Assembly (NCBI RefSeq): GCF_000203815.1
Contig: NW_004457729.1
Location: 1,116,674 to 1,180,673 of the forward strand
Direction of reading: 5' to 3'
Length of the DNA: 64,000 nucleotides
Source: Cavenderia fasciculata
Lineage: Eukaryota > Evosea > Eumycetozoa > Acytosteliales > Cavenderiaceae
Position numbers and translations under genes: made by a program. The notes under the pieces are model-generated. The model had not been told where the DNA came from. It saw only the letters and a program-made list of their open reading frames with translations, and searched no databases. Within the stretch, counting starts at the first letter, position 1; every line of letters begins with the position of its first letter. Of the stretch, positions 10,040 to 22,774 are shown in pieces.

Positions 10040-13000
10040 TGAGGAGCAATTTCAACGAGCCATTGAGGTTGAATTTCAATGACCTGGCGCATAAATTCCT
10101 TTGTCGTTTGTACGAGTTCATGGTAGATGACCCATTTGGGTGTAGTTTGAAACATTGAGCTCGATGGATGGATTTGGACGCTTTGATTGTATTTGGTGGT
10201 ACGATAGAGACCAGTTCTATCGAGTTTGGCAGTGTGATAAAAGAATCCAGATGCAATTGATTTTCTAATAGATTCAGAGTCGTCTGGATTCGATTCAACG
10301 TTAATCTCTACTCGTTCCATGAGTCCTACGAGTTGTTCTCTGACGTCTTGTGCACGTTTCATTGATCTGTTTTGGATAAAATTTTCGTAGCACCATTGTA
10401 CAGAGTAGCCGGCTTCACGCCACTGGTTGTAGACGTTGAGTAGGGTGAGATGGTCACCCTGAGGATGTGAAAAGTTCTTTCTGGCGGCATCGGCTTGGAA
10501 TGCTTTATCCTTGGGACGATAGAAAATGGTATTGTTGACCGACAACATGGCAGCCACTGTCAAAATCTCCTCTGTCACTTTATACTTTTCAGATGCGAGG
10601 ATCATCTTGCTTAGTTGAGGGTCAAGTGGAAACTCTGCCATACGACGACCGAGTTTGGTCAATTGTCCACGGTCATTGAGTGCACCGAGTGCATAGAGCT
10701 GCTCCAACGCCTTGATGAGAGTTTCGGGAGGTGGAGGATCCATAAAATCAAAGTTGACGAGATCGTTAATTCCCATTGACTTTAACATCAGTACTACGTT
10801 ACCAAGGTTGGTTCGTTGAATCTCTGGTATTGTATTTTCCTCTAGTTCATTCTCGTATGCCCATGCTGTAAATAGACGGAAGCATTTACCTGGTGCGACA
10901 CGTCCAGCACGTCCCTTTCTCTGGTTGGCTGATGCTTTCGAGACTGGCGTAATGACAAGTGACTCCATACCGGTTCTAGGATTGTAATTTTTTTGTTTAC
11001 AAAACCCTGGATCAATGACATAGACAATACCATCAATCGTCAGCGACGTCTCTGCAATATTAGTTGCCAACACGACCTTTCTAGCACCAGGTGGAGTTGG
11101 TTCGAAAATCTTTGCCTGTAAATCGGTTGGCAGTGTAGAATAGATTCTAGTAATAACCAATTCTTTGATTTTCGATCCAAGTCCTCTTGTACGTTGTTGT
11201 AATAGTTCGGCAGCTGCATCAACCTCTTCTTGACCAGTTAAAAAGACTAAAATGTCTCCCAATGGTTCAGTGACGTGAATCTGGAGAACAGTGACAACAC
11301 TTGCCTCTAGATAATCTGCCTCTGGTGCCTGCGTATAATGAGGTACTACTTCAAAACGACGTCCTGGTATATTGAAAATAGGAGCATCGTCAAAGTATTC
11401 TGAAAAACGATCAGCATCCAGAGTAGCACTACTAATCAATAGTTTGAGGTCGGGTCTAAACCTTGCAATATCCTTGATGAGACCGAATAAAATGTCAGTG
11501 TGTAGAGTACGTTCGTGAGCTTCATCGATAATGAGACAACTGTAACTGGCGAGGTCAGGTGAAGTGAGAAACTCTCTTACCAACATACCATCAGTCATGT
11601 ACTGTAACTTGGTCTTGTCAGATGTACAATCTTCGAAACGGATGGAATAACCAACCTCGTGACCCAATTTACATCCAATCTCTTCTGCAACACGTGCTGC
11701 CACACTCATAGCAGCAACACGACGAGGTTGTGTACATCCAACTTTACCACGTTTAGTGTATCCAGCTTCGTGTAAATATTGTGGGATTTGTGTAGTCTTT
11801 CCAGACCCAGTCTCACCGACTATAATAAGGATTTGGTATTCTTCCACTGCAGCCAATAAATCCTCTCGATATGGAAATACTGGCAGTGATTTACGTGTCT
11901 CTGCGATAGACATTTTTTTAGTTACTTGTGGGTCTGCAGCAGCAGAACCAGGTAAAACACCCAATAAATTGGCAGCATCATCTTTACCAGTGATAACCGA
12001 CTCTTTAATAAACTGTATTTGATCTTCAAATACATATTCATATTCCTCTTCTTGTGGTTGTTTTCTACTTCCACGTGGTTCTTCCATTGCCATTGCCAAT
12101 CTATTTGCTTCCCATTCTTTTTGTTCTGGATTATAAGATGTCGAAGATCCTTGTTTATCAGTTTCCCAACGAGGTTTTAATAAATCCATTTCTCTATTCT
12201 TTCTATCAATCTTTCCATCTTGATTAAACTCTGATGATGGCATTCGATAATAGTCGTCTACCACTACATCGTTGATTCGCTGACTTGCAATTTCATACAA
12301 TTTTTTCTTTCTTTCAAAATCTTCAATCTCTTTTTTAGTCAATTTTTCATTCTTGAATAATTCATATTCATCTTCCAATTCTCTTTTTAATAATATTAAT
12401 CTTTTTTGTTCTTCTCCAACTAAAAATCTTAAAAAAAAATTAAAAAAGATTAATAAATTAAATTAAATAATATTTTGTTTGTTTGTTTTTGTTTGATTTA
12501 CATACTTTCTTCTTGATTGAATACGTTCTTTATCCAAAGTATCTTGTTCTTGTTCTAAACGTTTTCGTCGCTCTGATTCTTTTGATTCTTTTGGTTCAAT
12601 TTTCTTTGTATTACGTTCATCACGTTTTCTTAATCTTTCATTATATTCTTGAATTTCTCTTTGTTCTCTTTCATATTCATCTTCCTCTTCTCGTTCTAGT
12701 TCTTCTTCTTTTTTTGATTTTGATGATGATGTTATATCTTTTTGTTTTTGTACATTGACCGTCGTCGTCGTCGTCGAATCATCATCATTATCATCATCTT
12801 CCCATCCAGTAGAAGAACTCTTTCTTGTTATTTTTTCTTTACTCTTTGAAGAAGAAGTAGAAGTAGTAGTAGTATGTTCCTTTTCTCTTTCCTTTTCCTT
12901 TTCCTTTTTTTCTTTTTTCTCTTTCTTTTTTCTTTTTCTTTCCTCTTCATCACTACTACTACTACTACTTTGATCATCATTGTTATTATTATTTTGTACC

Positions 13001-13374
13001 AATTTAAAAGTTTTATTCTTTCTAAGATAATCCATTGCTTCTTTTTCTTTTGATGTTGATGATACAATGTTTTTAGTTGATTGTAATGTAATACCAGCTG
13101 TTCCAAACATTGTAACCTTTCCAGTTGCAGATGATGACGAGGAAGATGATGTTGAACTAGAAGTAGGAGTTGTACGTTTAATCAATTCTTGAGCAAGTGA
13201 TCTTGTTTTATCATTGATTGGAAAGTCATTATCCTTTAACTTGTCCATCAATTTTGTAACATCACCATTTGACTTTTTAGATAGTGCATAGATGTAATCT
13301 ACCAAATTAGCTTCTCTATATTCAAGTATATCAAATACTTTATCTGATAACCATATCTTTGTATCTTTATCCAT
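9964..13374 (-). CDS. dhx16: DEAH-box RNA helicase DHX16 (Prp2), spliceosome
   Basis: Two exons (13374-12506, 12427-9964) give 1110 residues, similar to human DHX16. An alternative acceptor a few bases downstream breaks frame; the chosen AAG acceptor restores the conserved SRR-K/E-F/Y-L segment. The N-terminus has a short helical domain ([13 protein letters not shown]...) and a long charged KE/S-rich region. The helicase core carries Walker [10 protein letters not shown] (about residue 490), DEAH, SAT, TNIAETS and QRKGRAGR, followed by winged-helix, ratchet and OB domains ending PHFYKEKDI. Known role: ATP-driven remodelling of the activated spliceosome before the first splicing step. It is divergent from DHX38. 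Confidence 0.93.
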
Positions 13375-13525
13375 CTATTTATATAACTTTTGATTTGAAA
13401 AGAAATGATAATTAAACTAAAGTAAAAAGTAGATTCTTTTGGTTTGTTTCATTGATGAAATTCACACAATTTTCATTTTCCTTCGTTTATTTCTTCTATT
13501 GTTTGATATATATATACACAAATAA
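13375..13525. promoter_or_regulatory. Shared divergent promoter of DHX16 and DHX38
   Basis: Only 151 bp separate the two start codons. The DNA is AT-rich with T-runs and a TATATATATA stretch near 13508. No other gene could supply the promoters, so both genes must be driven from this interval or from inside the neighbouring gene. Confidence 0.6.
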
Positions 13526-14665
13526 ATGTCAACAAATGTGGAATTACTTGGAGAGATAGTAGGACAAGTATCAAATGCATTAAAACTAGAGAATAGAAAT
13601 GTAAAGTTGGGAAACATCATTCTCAATACTGCCCTTTCTTCAAAGAGTCTTGATCAATTTAAAGATCGTAAGTACAGACCAATATATATATATATATATA
13701 TTATATATCTTTTACATTCATCTAACTCTCTTCTTTCTCTCTAGAATGTAAAGAATATGGAATAACAGATAATACTATTATTAATGATATTTATAATAAA
13801 GTATCAATTGAAAAGAAAAAGAAAATGAAACAACAAGTTGATGAACAAGAAGAAGATGATGAAGAATCATTCCGTAAACCATTAACATTTGTTGTAAAGT
13901 CAAATGAACATAAATCAATGGAACCAATACCAAACAATCAAAAAGGAGGATTGGTTTTAAAGAGAAAGGATGCACCTCAACATACGTTCACAACACCTCA
14001 AGGTTCTGTATTGGGTCTAGATAAATTGGCAAAAGAAAAAAAAAGAGGAAAGAGAAAGAGAGGAAAAGATTAAAAAGCAAAAGTTACAAGAACAAGAACA
14101 AGAAGAAGCTGATAGAGGAAAACAAAAGCAATATAGAGAAATGAAAATGCAAACTCCAAGTCATTCTGGTGGTGTTGATACTGAAACATTGGATAGAATT
14201 CAAGAAAGAAATAGAGATCGTGAAAGAAAATATCGTGATGGTGGAATATCAATTCAAAATAGAGATAATAGAGATAATAGAGATAGATCATATGATGATA
14301 GAGATAGAGATAGAGATAGAGATAGATCATATGATAGAGATAGACGTTATGATGACAATAGAGATAGAGATAGATATGAAAGAAGAGATGGATATTCTTC
14401 TTCCTCTTCAACTCCGTCAAGAAGAAATGATCATCATCCATCATCAACAACCCCTTCAAGAAGATATGATGATAGAGATAGAGATAGAGATTATAGACGT
14501 TATGATGACAATAGAGATAGAGATAATCGTGATTATAGACAAGGAAATAATAATAATAATAACTATTCTTCTTCTACTCCATCAAGATATCAACAAAGAG
14601 ATACACCATCATCATCATCATCATATAGATCAAATAGACCAAATGAAACACCAAGACCAAATCCA

Positions 14666-14710
<45 letters not shown>

Positions 14711-17593
14711 TTTCATAAATATAATAATAATAGATTTGATAAAGATAATGGAAAAGAGGATGAACCAATTGAAAATCAAGAAGATTTTGATAGAGATTTT
14801 TATGATGCAGATGAAGGTGAAGGACAAGTTCATGATCAACACCAAGAACCATTCCTTGGAGACGAAGCAAAATTCAAAAAGATGGAAGAGGAATTTAAAA
14901 AGAGACAAAAGAAAAAGATGAGTGCCAAACAAAATCAAATCAATGAAGATAATGCACGTTGGGAAGCCAATAGAATGATGCAAAGTGGTATCATGACTCA
15001 GACAGAATTGGATCTAGACTTTCAAGACGAGGATGAGGATCGTATCAATTTGATAGTGTCCAATACTGTACCTCAATTTTTGGAAAATGAAAAAGAGTCA
15101 ATTGGTAAACAACAAAAACAAGTTCAAACGGTAAGAGATGTCACTTCTGATATGGCTGTCATCTCTAGAACTGGTAGTCAAATGGTACGAGACTATAGAG
15201 AGAAAAAGGACAGAGCCAAAGGACAAAAGAAGTTTTGGGAACTTGGTGGATCGAGTATGGGTAATGCAATGGGTATAAAAGCAAAAGAAGAGGAAGGTGA
15301 TGATGGAGATAAATTAACAACCAATGCGGTAGAGGGTGGTCCAACTAGCTCACAATACTCTAGTCATTTAAAAAAGACAGACCCAATTAGCGACTTTGCA
15401 AAGAGTAAAACAATCAAACAACAAAGAGAGTTTTTGCCAATATTTGGGTGTAGAAATGATTTGATGAAAATCATTGCTGAAAATAATGTCGTTGTCATTG
15501 TTGGTGAAACTGGTTCTGGAAAGACAACACAGTTGGTTCAATACTTGCACGAAGATGGGTATACAAAATTTGGAACGATTGGGTGTACTCAGCCACGTCG
15601 TGTTGCCGCCGTATCGGTTGCTAAACGTGTTTCAGAGGAAATGGGTGTTGGTCTTGGTCAAGATGTTGGTTATTCGATTCGTTTTGAAGATTGTACTTCA
15701 AAAGAAACAACCATCAAGTACATGACCGATGGTATCCTTCTCAGAGAGTCACTCAACGATGACTATCTAAACAAGTATAGTGCTATTATCATGGATGAAG
15801 CACACGAACGTTCTCTAAACACTGATGTGTTGTTTGGTATTTTGAAAAAGGTGTTGCAAAGACGTCACGATCTCAAGCTTATTGTCACGTCTGCCACCAT
15901 GGACAGTACCAAGTTTTCAATGTTTTTCGGTGGTGTACCAGTCTTTACGATCCCTGGACGTACATTCCCAGTAGATGTAATGTGGAGCAAGACACCATGT
16001 GAAGATTATGTAGAGGCAGCAGTCAAACAGGCGCTCTCGATTCACTTGACTCATCCACCAGGTGATATTCTCATTTTCATGACTGGTCAAGAGGATATCG
16101 AAGCTACATGTGCGACTATAGACGAACGTATGAAAGCACTTGGAAAGGACGCACCACCTCTCTTGCTATTACCCATCTACTCTCAACTGCCATCTGATTT
16201 ACAGGCAAAGATTTTCGATCGTGCTCAAGATGGTGCAAGAAAGTGTATAGTTGCTACAAATATTGCAGAGACTTCTTTGACAGTCGAAGGTATCAAATAT
16301 GTTATAGACAGTGGTTATAGTAAATTAAAGGTGTATAATCCTCGTGTTGGTATGGATGCACTACAGGTAACACCAATATCAAAGGCCAATGCCAACCAAC
16401 GATCTGGTCGTGCTGGACGTACAGGTCCAGGACGTTGCTATAGAATGTATACAGAGTCTGCATTCAAGTATGAAATGCTCGATAATAATATACCAGAAAT
16501 TCAACGTACCAATCTTGGTAATGTAGTTCTCAATCTCAAAGCAATTGGTGTAAAGAATATTTTAGAGTTTGATTTTATGGATCCTCCTCCATTTGACACT
16601 TTACTCAATGCCATGTACCAACTTTGGGTACTTGGTGCACTTGGTGATGATGGTGGTATTACTGAACTCGGCAAGACAATGGTGGCATTCCCTCTTGACC
16701 CGCCACTTGCCAAGATGTTGGTCGTCGCCGTTGCACTAGGATGTGCAAAAGAGGTTGCGACAGTTGTAGCCATGTTATCCATCCCATCGGTCTTTTTCCG
16801 TCCCAAAGGTGCTGAAGAAGAGAGTGACGCATCGCGTGAAAAATTCTTTATCCCAGAGAGCGACCATCTCACATTACTCTTTATCTACCAGCAATGGGCG
16901 CAACACAACTACAGCGGTACATGGTGCTCATCACACTTTATCCATGCAAAGGCCATGAGAAAGGTCAAAGAAGTGCGCGACCAAATCCTAGAGATTATGG
17001 AACAACAGAAAATGGACGTGTCTACGTGTGGCTCCAACTGGGATGTTGTCAGAAAATCCATCTGTGCTGCCTATTTCCATCACTCGGCCAAGATCAAGGG
17101 TATTGGTGAATACGTAAACATGCGTAACGGTATGCCCTGTTTTCTCCATCCTACCAGTGCTCTCTACGGGCTTGGTTATGCACCCGATTATATCGTCTAT
17201 CACGAGCTCGTCATGACATCCAAAGAGTACATGCAAGTCGTTACAGCAGTCGATCCAAAATGGCTTGCCGAACTAGGACCCATGTTCTTTACAGTCAAAG
17301 AAACCTACAAACAAAGAAATGACCGAATCAAAAAAGAAAAAGAGTCTGCCTCTGTAAAAGGTGAAAAAGGTGAATGGGATGATGAAGAAGAGGATCAAGA
17401 ATTATCCACCAAAGAGCTGTTGGATCAAATCACTGGAAGGAAATCATTAAATCAGAAAAAGAGTACTGTCCTATCGTCTTCTTCTTCTAGCTCTAGTAAA
17501 TCTTCCAATATTGCAACGCCAGGTTCAAAACAAACAACCCTTCCTGGTGGTGCAACTCCAAGAAAACCACCTCAATCAAGGTTAGGTTTGTAA
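13526..17593 (+). CDS. dhx38: DEAH-box RNA helicase DHX38 (Prp16), with an apparent 1-nt frame shift near its N-terminus
   Basis: Exon 1 is 13526-13667 and exon 2 is 13745-17593. The N-terminal part ([14 protein letters not shown]) and the main part (QTPSHSGGV...) both match the order seen in human DHX38. They lie in different frames, changing at a nine-A run at 14036-14044. One A fewer would give about 1329 residues. A low-complexity RD/Asn-rich region precedes the conserved 'ARWEANRMM' block. The core has GETGSGKTT (near 15503), DEAH (near 15796), SAT, TNIAETS and QRSGRAGR, then the ratchet/OB domain ending PPQSRLGL. Known role: remodels the spliceosome after step 1, allowing step 2. The shift may be a sequencing error rather than a mutation. 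Confidence 0.9.
14665..14711 (+). repeat. (AAT)n tract encoding poly-Asn in DHX38
   Basis: About 15 AAT codons lie in frame in the disordered N-terminal region. This is a typical dictyostelid homopolymer expansion, absent from other eukaryotic DHX38 proteins. Confidence 0.9.
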
Positions 17594-18667
17594 ACAACAA
17601 CAAATTTAAAAAAAAATGGATGAATAAATGTGGATAGATTACAAATAGATAGATAGAACGCATCAATAATCACTACAGTCACTGTTTTGAATCAAAACAC
17701 ACCAACAACAACAACAAACAATTCACACACACCCAATTCAAACAACACCGAAATTCAACCCCATGGTCACATCAGACTACTTTTTTTTTGGTGGTGTTCA
17801 AAATCATCAGTCATATGATCATTTACATTGGCAATGATATGTGATATGTGATAGTGATAGAGACACACTATTCACTCCAACACTACCACACACTCTTAAC
17901 GGATAATTATAGCAAAAAAGAGAATTAATGAATCATATGTGCACTATACAATATTGATAAATCTGTACAGTCAATGTTGAACTTCTCCATATCATACCCT
18001 CCCCAATTTCTTTTACAAATTTGTTTCATATGAATCAATCTCATACATTGAATGATGTTCTCATATCATATTCAATACCACTACACTCTACTATTACCCC
18101 CCCATCTTCCCTCTCCTCTCCTCTCCTTCTCTATGTCTGTATTAATCCATTTTTTGAAACCCAAACATAATAATACAATACTCTGAGTATTGTTGTTGTT
18201 TAATTTTTTTAGGAAACAGTATAAACGTTGATCATATATCCAAATTTAATTTTATATATAATTCATTAAAATCCAACAACAAACAAAATTGAATAACACG
18301 AGTAACTCAGTAGCACCTGTACCCATCATCCATCACACTTGATCATACCAACTACATATAGATCATCATTGGCGTCATTTACCAGTGGGAGGAAAATTAT
18401 CTCATTAACAATCACATCAAACACTCATAATGAATGTCATGATTCATTAACCAACAAAATAGTAAATCATAATAATATATAATATATAATATACATTTCA
18501 TTATAAATTTTAAATCATCATAATTTATTTATTTATTAATTTTTAAAATTGTAAAATATTTACATACAACCAAGTACAATCAATTCCCAGACAGTAATAA
18601 TATTCATATTTATTTATCAACAACAACAAATTTGTAATAATAATAGTTTGATCTTTTTTTTTTTTCA
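17594..18667. other. Intergenic, 1.07 kb, no gene seen
   Basis: The DNA is AT-rich with CAA- and CAC-type runs and no ORF of note. It probably holds the DHX38 3' UTR and the promoter of the LRR gene, including a T-run just before the ATG at 18668. No RNA gene was recognised. Confidence 0.45.
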
Positions 18668-19648
18668 ATGGGAATTAAACAAACAAAAAATTCACAACTA
18701 GGTGGAGAATTGATCAATTCACAATCATTGACGATCAATTTTGTACCGTCTAGGGTTGTGATGATTATCTTTTATCATTGGTTTGGCGGACAGTTGCCAT
18801 GCCCGGAATTCACATCAGCATCGTTGGTATGCAAGTTGTGGAGACAGTATGCATTTCATTGTATACATCGTATCCAAATAGTACCAGAACGACTACAACA
18901 TTTATTGTGTCCATACAAACCAATGGTACTTGATTTTGGACTAGAATCCATTTCAAACCTTCTCTCACAATCTACAACAGTCCAAATGCTCGATCTTTCA
19001 AACAGCGAAATTGACAAGTACCGTGCCATGATTATATCTCGAGGACTCAAAGAAAATAATAGTCTAAGAGTTTTAATCTGTCAAAATTGTTGTATCAATG
19101 ATGACGCTGCCATTGAAATTGCCGAAGGATTGGCATCTTCGTCTATTTTAACTTTAGACTTTTCACACAACAAAATTGGTCCAATTGGAGGTTTGGAAAT
19201 AGCCAAAGTACTCGAAAATAATCGTAGTATTACTAATTTGGACTTATCGTATAATGAAATTGGTAATAAAGGTGCATTTGCAATTGGTCAAGTGTTTGCA
19301 AATAGTAGCACTAGTCGTGCCAACAGTCCACCCAACTCTAATTGTTCAACTCCTTCATTATCTGGGTCAACTGGATTAAGTACTCCAATCATCATTAGTC
19401 ATAGCAGTAGTAATATCAGTAGTAGTAGTCCACCATCACCACCAGTCAGCCACAACCAACAACCAAGAAAAAAGAAAACCAAAAGAGAAATCAAACTCAA
19501 TCTCTCCAACAACCATATCGATGGAGAAGGTGTACTTGCACTCATCAAATCACGTCAACACATTGCCAAACGAAAAACATCTTTTGTATATACAGATAAA
19601 ATCATTTCAATGGATGGTAGATGGTCACTTTCAAAAGTTGGTTCTTAA
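18668..19648 (+). CDS. F-box-like/leucine-rich-repeat protein with N-terminal myristoylation motif
   Basis: A single exon encodes 326 residues. It begins MGIKQT, which fits the N-myristoylation rule (Gly2, Ser/Thr at 6). Residues about 28-70 look like a degenerate F-box (SASLVCKLWRQYAFHCI). Residues about 90-215 hold RNH1/NLRC3-type repeats (VQMLDLSNSEI, ILTLDFSHNKI, ITNLDLSYNEI). A Ser/Pro-rich insert then splits off a final repeat (IKLNLSNNHI). F-box/LRR proteins usually recruit substrates to SCF ubiquitin ligases, and the membrane anchor would place this one at a membrane. Both the F-box and the anchor are inferences. Confidence 0.75.
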   Translation: MGIKQTKNSQLGGELINSQSLTINFVPSRVVMIIFYHWFGGQLPCPEFTSASLVCKLWRQYAFHCIHRIQIVPERLQHLLCPYKPMVLDFGLESISNLLSQSTTVQMLDLSNSEIDKYRAMIISRGLKENNSLRVLICQNCCINDDAAIEIAEGLASSSILTLDFSHNKIGPIGGLEIAKVLENNRSITNLDLSYNEIGNKGAFAIGQVFANSSTSRANSPPNSNCSTPSLSGSTGLSTPIIISHSSSNISSSSPPSPPVSHNQQPRKKKTKREIKLNLSNNHIDGEGVLALIKSRQHIAKRKTSFVYTDKIISMDGRWSLSKVGS

Positions 19649-20035
19649 TCAACAAACAAAATAAAATAAAATAAAAAATAAACACTCTTTTTTTTTTTCG
19701 ATCAATATTGATTGGTCAATTAGGTTCAATTATTACTTGGTTATTCTTATGTACTTCTCAACCACATATGTATGGATCCACACATTTGATTTGTTCTAAA
19801 GTATTTCTCTACTCTGGTATGTTCAATTTGATTTGATTTATCCTCCCCCTTTGTCGTCTTTTTGATCAGCTGTAAAGTGTAAAAAAAAATGAAAAACGAA
19901 AATAATCGCCCAAAAAACGAGATTCATGATTTGTTTGAATTTTTTCTTTTTTTTCGCCAAGTCACTCAGACAGTGTAGCTCATAAAGAGATTGCTAGCAT
20001 TTGCCTCTTCCTTTTCCACGCACAGAGAGATAACA
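19649..20035. promoter_or_regulatory. Intergenic/promoter region of RPS15
   Basis: The last ~35 bases before the ATG hold a pyrimidine tract (CCTCTTCCTTTTCC). It resembles the 5' TOP start of ribosomal protein mRNAs, but the transcription start is not visible from sequence. No gene was seen in the rest. Confidence 0.4.
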
Positions 20036-20690
20036 ATGGCTGAAGTATATATCATCAAACATGTCACGGAGAGATTCACTCACATGTGAGTGAGCATCTC
20101 CCTATTATAAGCAAGAGACTAACATATCAAACATCTCATCATATACTACTACCTTACAACTTACTACTAAATAGGTTAAGAAGAGAACCTTCAAGAAGTT
20201 CACCTACGGTGGTATCACCCTCGAATCCTTATTGGATCTCAAGGAAGACCAATTGTCAAAGATCCTCAGATCTAACGCCCGTAGAAAGATCAGACGTCAA
20301 ACACCAATTAAGCACCTCAACGTCATCAAGAAGTGCCGTAAGACCGTATGTGATCAATAAGAAAGAGATTAATAATTAATACAGGTAGCATCGATTCTAA
20401 CATACAACCTCACTATCTACTACATACTCGATTTATAGAAAGCTGCCGTCACTGAAGTCGGTGAAAAGCCAAAGACCGTCAAGACCCATTGCCGTACCAT
20501 GTTGATCGTCCCAGAAATGATCGGCTCTGTCATTGCCGTTTACAACGGAAAGCAATACAACCAACTTGAAGTCAAGCCAGAAATGGTTGGTCACATGACT
20601 GGTGAATTCTCCCTTTCTTACAAGACTGTGTCTCACGGTCGTCCAGGTATTGGTGCTACTCACTCTTCCCGTTTCATCCCACTCAAGTAA
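20036..20690 (+). CDS. rps15: 40S ribosomal protein S15 (uS19)
   Basis: Exons 20036-20044 (only ATG GCT GAA), 20175-20345 and 20439-20690 give 143 residues, the usual length. The sequence is diagnostic: [41 protein letters not shown], and the C-terminal [17 protein letters not shown]. Codon use is C-rich at third positions (AAG, GTC, CTC), unlike its neighbours, as expected for a highly expressed gene. It is a small-subunit head protein near the decoding site. Intron 1 contains a strong hairpin (20068-20101). Confidence 0.97.
20068..20101 (+). repeat. 34-nt inverted repeat/hairpin in RPS15 intron 1
   Basis: A perfect 16-bp palindrome CACTCACATGTGAGTG (20077-20092) is extended by T-A and T-G pairs. 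After a 2-nt mismatch it continues as GGAGA/TCTCC. In the pre-mRNA this would form a long, stable stem-loop between the donor and the branch region. Confidence 0.85.
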
Positions 20691-20869
20691 ATTATCAAAT
20701 ATATATTTACTCGTGTCAAAAGAGCAGAGTGTTTAAATAAATTAAATAACTTTTAAAAAAAAACCAATCAAACAAAAACAATCAAAACAAAAACAATCAA
20801 ATAATAATAATATAGTAAATGGAATCAAACAACAAACTCTATGTTTCTATTTTTAATTTATTTTAATGT

Positions 20870-22517
20870 TTAGGTAAATTTAATATATTTTGGTAGATTA
20901 TTAATAATATTTCTACAAGAAATTAATAATTGATTAAATTCTTGATTGTTGGTTGTTGATTGATTACCTTCTTTAATTGCCAATTGTTTAAATTGGTTGA
21001 TTAATTGTACTGATGAACTGATATGATCCATTGCTGCACTAAGTTGTTTGGTTTGTTCTGGTGATTGTGTCTTGAAGAATTGTTCCCATTGTTGAGATAA
21101 TTTTCTAATCTCTTCAAATTGAAGATCCATACTCTTGCTATCATTAACCAATTGAACCAAACTTTCATTCTTCCCAACAATGAATCTTGGTTTTGATTCA
21201 ATGATTGCCTTGTTTAAACCTTGAAGTGTCTTTTCCAAATAATTTGCCAATACTCCATTTGGTTCTTGATTTGCCAATCCAAGTTTAATTGATATTTGTC
21301 CTTTTAATAATTCATAATCTTGAATATCTTCTGGCTACAAAAAGGTAAAGTTAATTAAATAATCCAATCTTTTCTTTCTTTACCTCTATTCTATCTTTCT
21401 ATCTATTTCTTACATTTAATTTAATAGCTTGATTAACAAGATCAAGTGAAGAGTTATAGTCACCAAGGAAATATTTGGCGTCGGCCATTGATTTGAGGAG
21501 TGGAGCACATGAATATAATTTGTTGGCACGTTGGTTGACTTGGTAGACTGCATTGTAATTCTTTAATGCCAAGTGGTAGGTTGTAAGCCAGTGGCATGCA
21601 GCCAACATTGGATTGGGGTCGCTGTCGGCAGTGTGTAGATCGATTGCCTTGTCGTAGCATTCGGCAGCTTTAGCCTTATTGCCTTTGATTTCGTATAGAT
21701 GACCTGCGGTCAATGGTGTTTGTATGTCGGTCGGATCGATTTGGCCGGCCTTTTCCAAATATCGAATGTCACCAGTGACACGACCCTTGATGACTAGAGC
21801 ACTGACATTATTTGGGTCTTCTTTGAGAAGGATATCGACTGTTTGACCGGCCTCTTGTAATTGACCGAGATCTAGATGACAAACAGCCTTTCCAAGTACA
21901 CACTCGTCTCTGAATCCTTCATAAGGTTCACCATATTGATCCAACAATGCAACAGTATTCTCGTAAAAGTGAATAGCCTCTTGTTTACCTTCACCTTGCA
22001 ATAACATCGCTTTGACAAGATTAGCCTCCAACAATAGTCCAACTGCATCCTCTGCAGCACCATCTTCATCCTTTTCAATTGCACTTTCCAATAAATCAAA
22101 TGCCTTGTCAATATCTTGATGTGCATCTTCCATTGTCTCTGGTGTAATATCATCCATTCCATTTCTAACTTGATCTATCAAATCACATGCTTCTTTTAAC
22201 GATGGTGATGTTAAACCAATTGTATCAATACCATAATCATCTTGATCTTCAAATTCATCTTTAATTGGTAGTTTAGACTTGGAGGAAGAAGAATATTCTC
22301 TAGCTACAATAATCTTGCTTGATGTTGTAATTAAACTATTATTATTATTGATTTGACCAAAATAACTAGTAGTAGTAGTATTAATGGTACTATTACTAGT
22401 TGTTGATAACTTTAAAGTACATCTAGTTGTTGTTATTGTTGTTATACTAGAGTGAGTAAAGAATCCTCTAATGCTACAACTACTATTATATCTAATAAAG
22501 TTATTTAATCTAAACAT
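20870..22517 (-). CDS. TPR protein with mitochondrial-type N-terminus
   Basis: Two exons (22517-21414, 21334-20870), both phase 0, give 522 residues. The first ~85 residues are basic and Ser/Thr/Asn rich with no acidic residue until KDEFEDQ, as in a mitochondrial presequence (...IIVAREYSSSSKSK). Residues ~110-370 form TPR-like helical pairs (AIHFYENTVALLDQYGEPYE, AGHLYEIKGNKAKAAECYDKAID, YFLGDYNSSLDLVNQAIKLN). The C-terminal ~150 residues are helical and unrecognised. It is probably an organelle chaperone-adaptor or assembly factor; the function is not known to me. Confidence 0.82.
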
Positions 22518-22774
22518 CTTTTGTTTGTTTTGTAAATACTAATTTAAACGAGTGTCCAAAAGTTTCATTCACTCTCTTTTCTTTTTCATTGTTCAAAAAG
22601 TTGAATCATCCACATACAGATATATATATAGATATTAATATGTATATATCTATCGTTGCTCAACTTGTTATAACAATTAAAATCAAAGAGGAAAAGGAGT
22701 AAATAGATAAGTTGTTGTGAAAATATACATTTATTTATTTATTTTATGTACGACGATGTACTATCTTTGTTTGT

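Noticed and set aside
12755-12973. Plus ORFs opposite the low-complexity region of DHX16 (poly-Val/Ser/Phe)
   Set aside because: They are antisense translations of KE- and S-rich repeats. The DHX16 gene explains the sequence fully.
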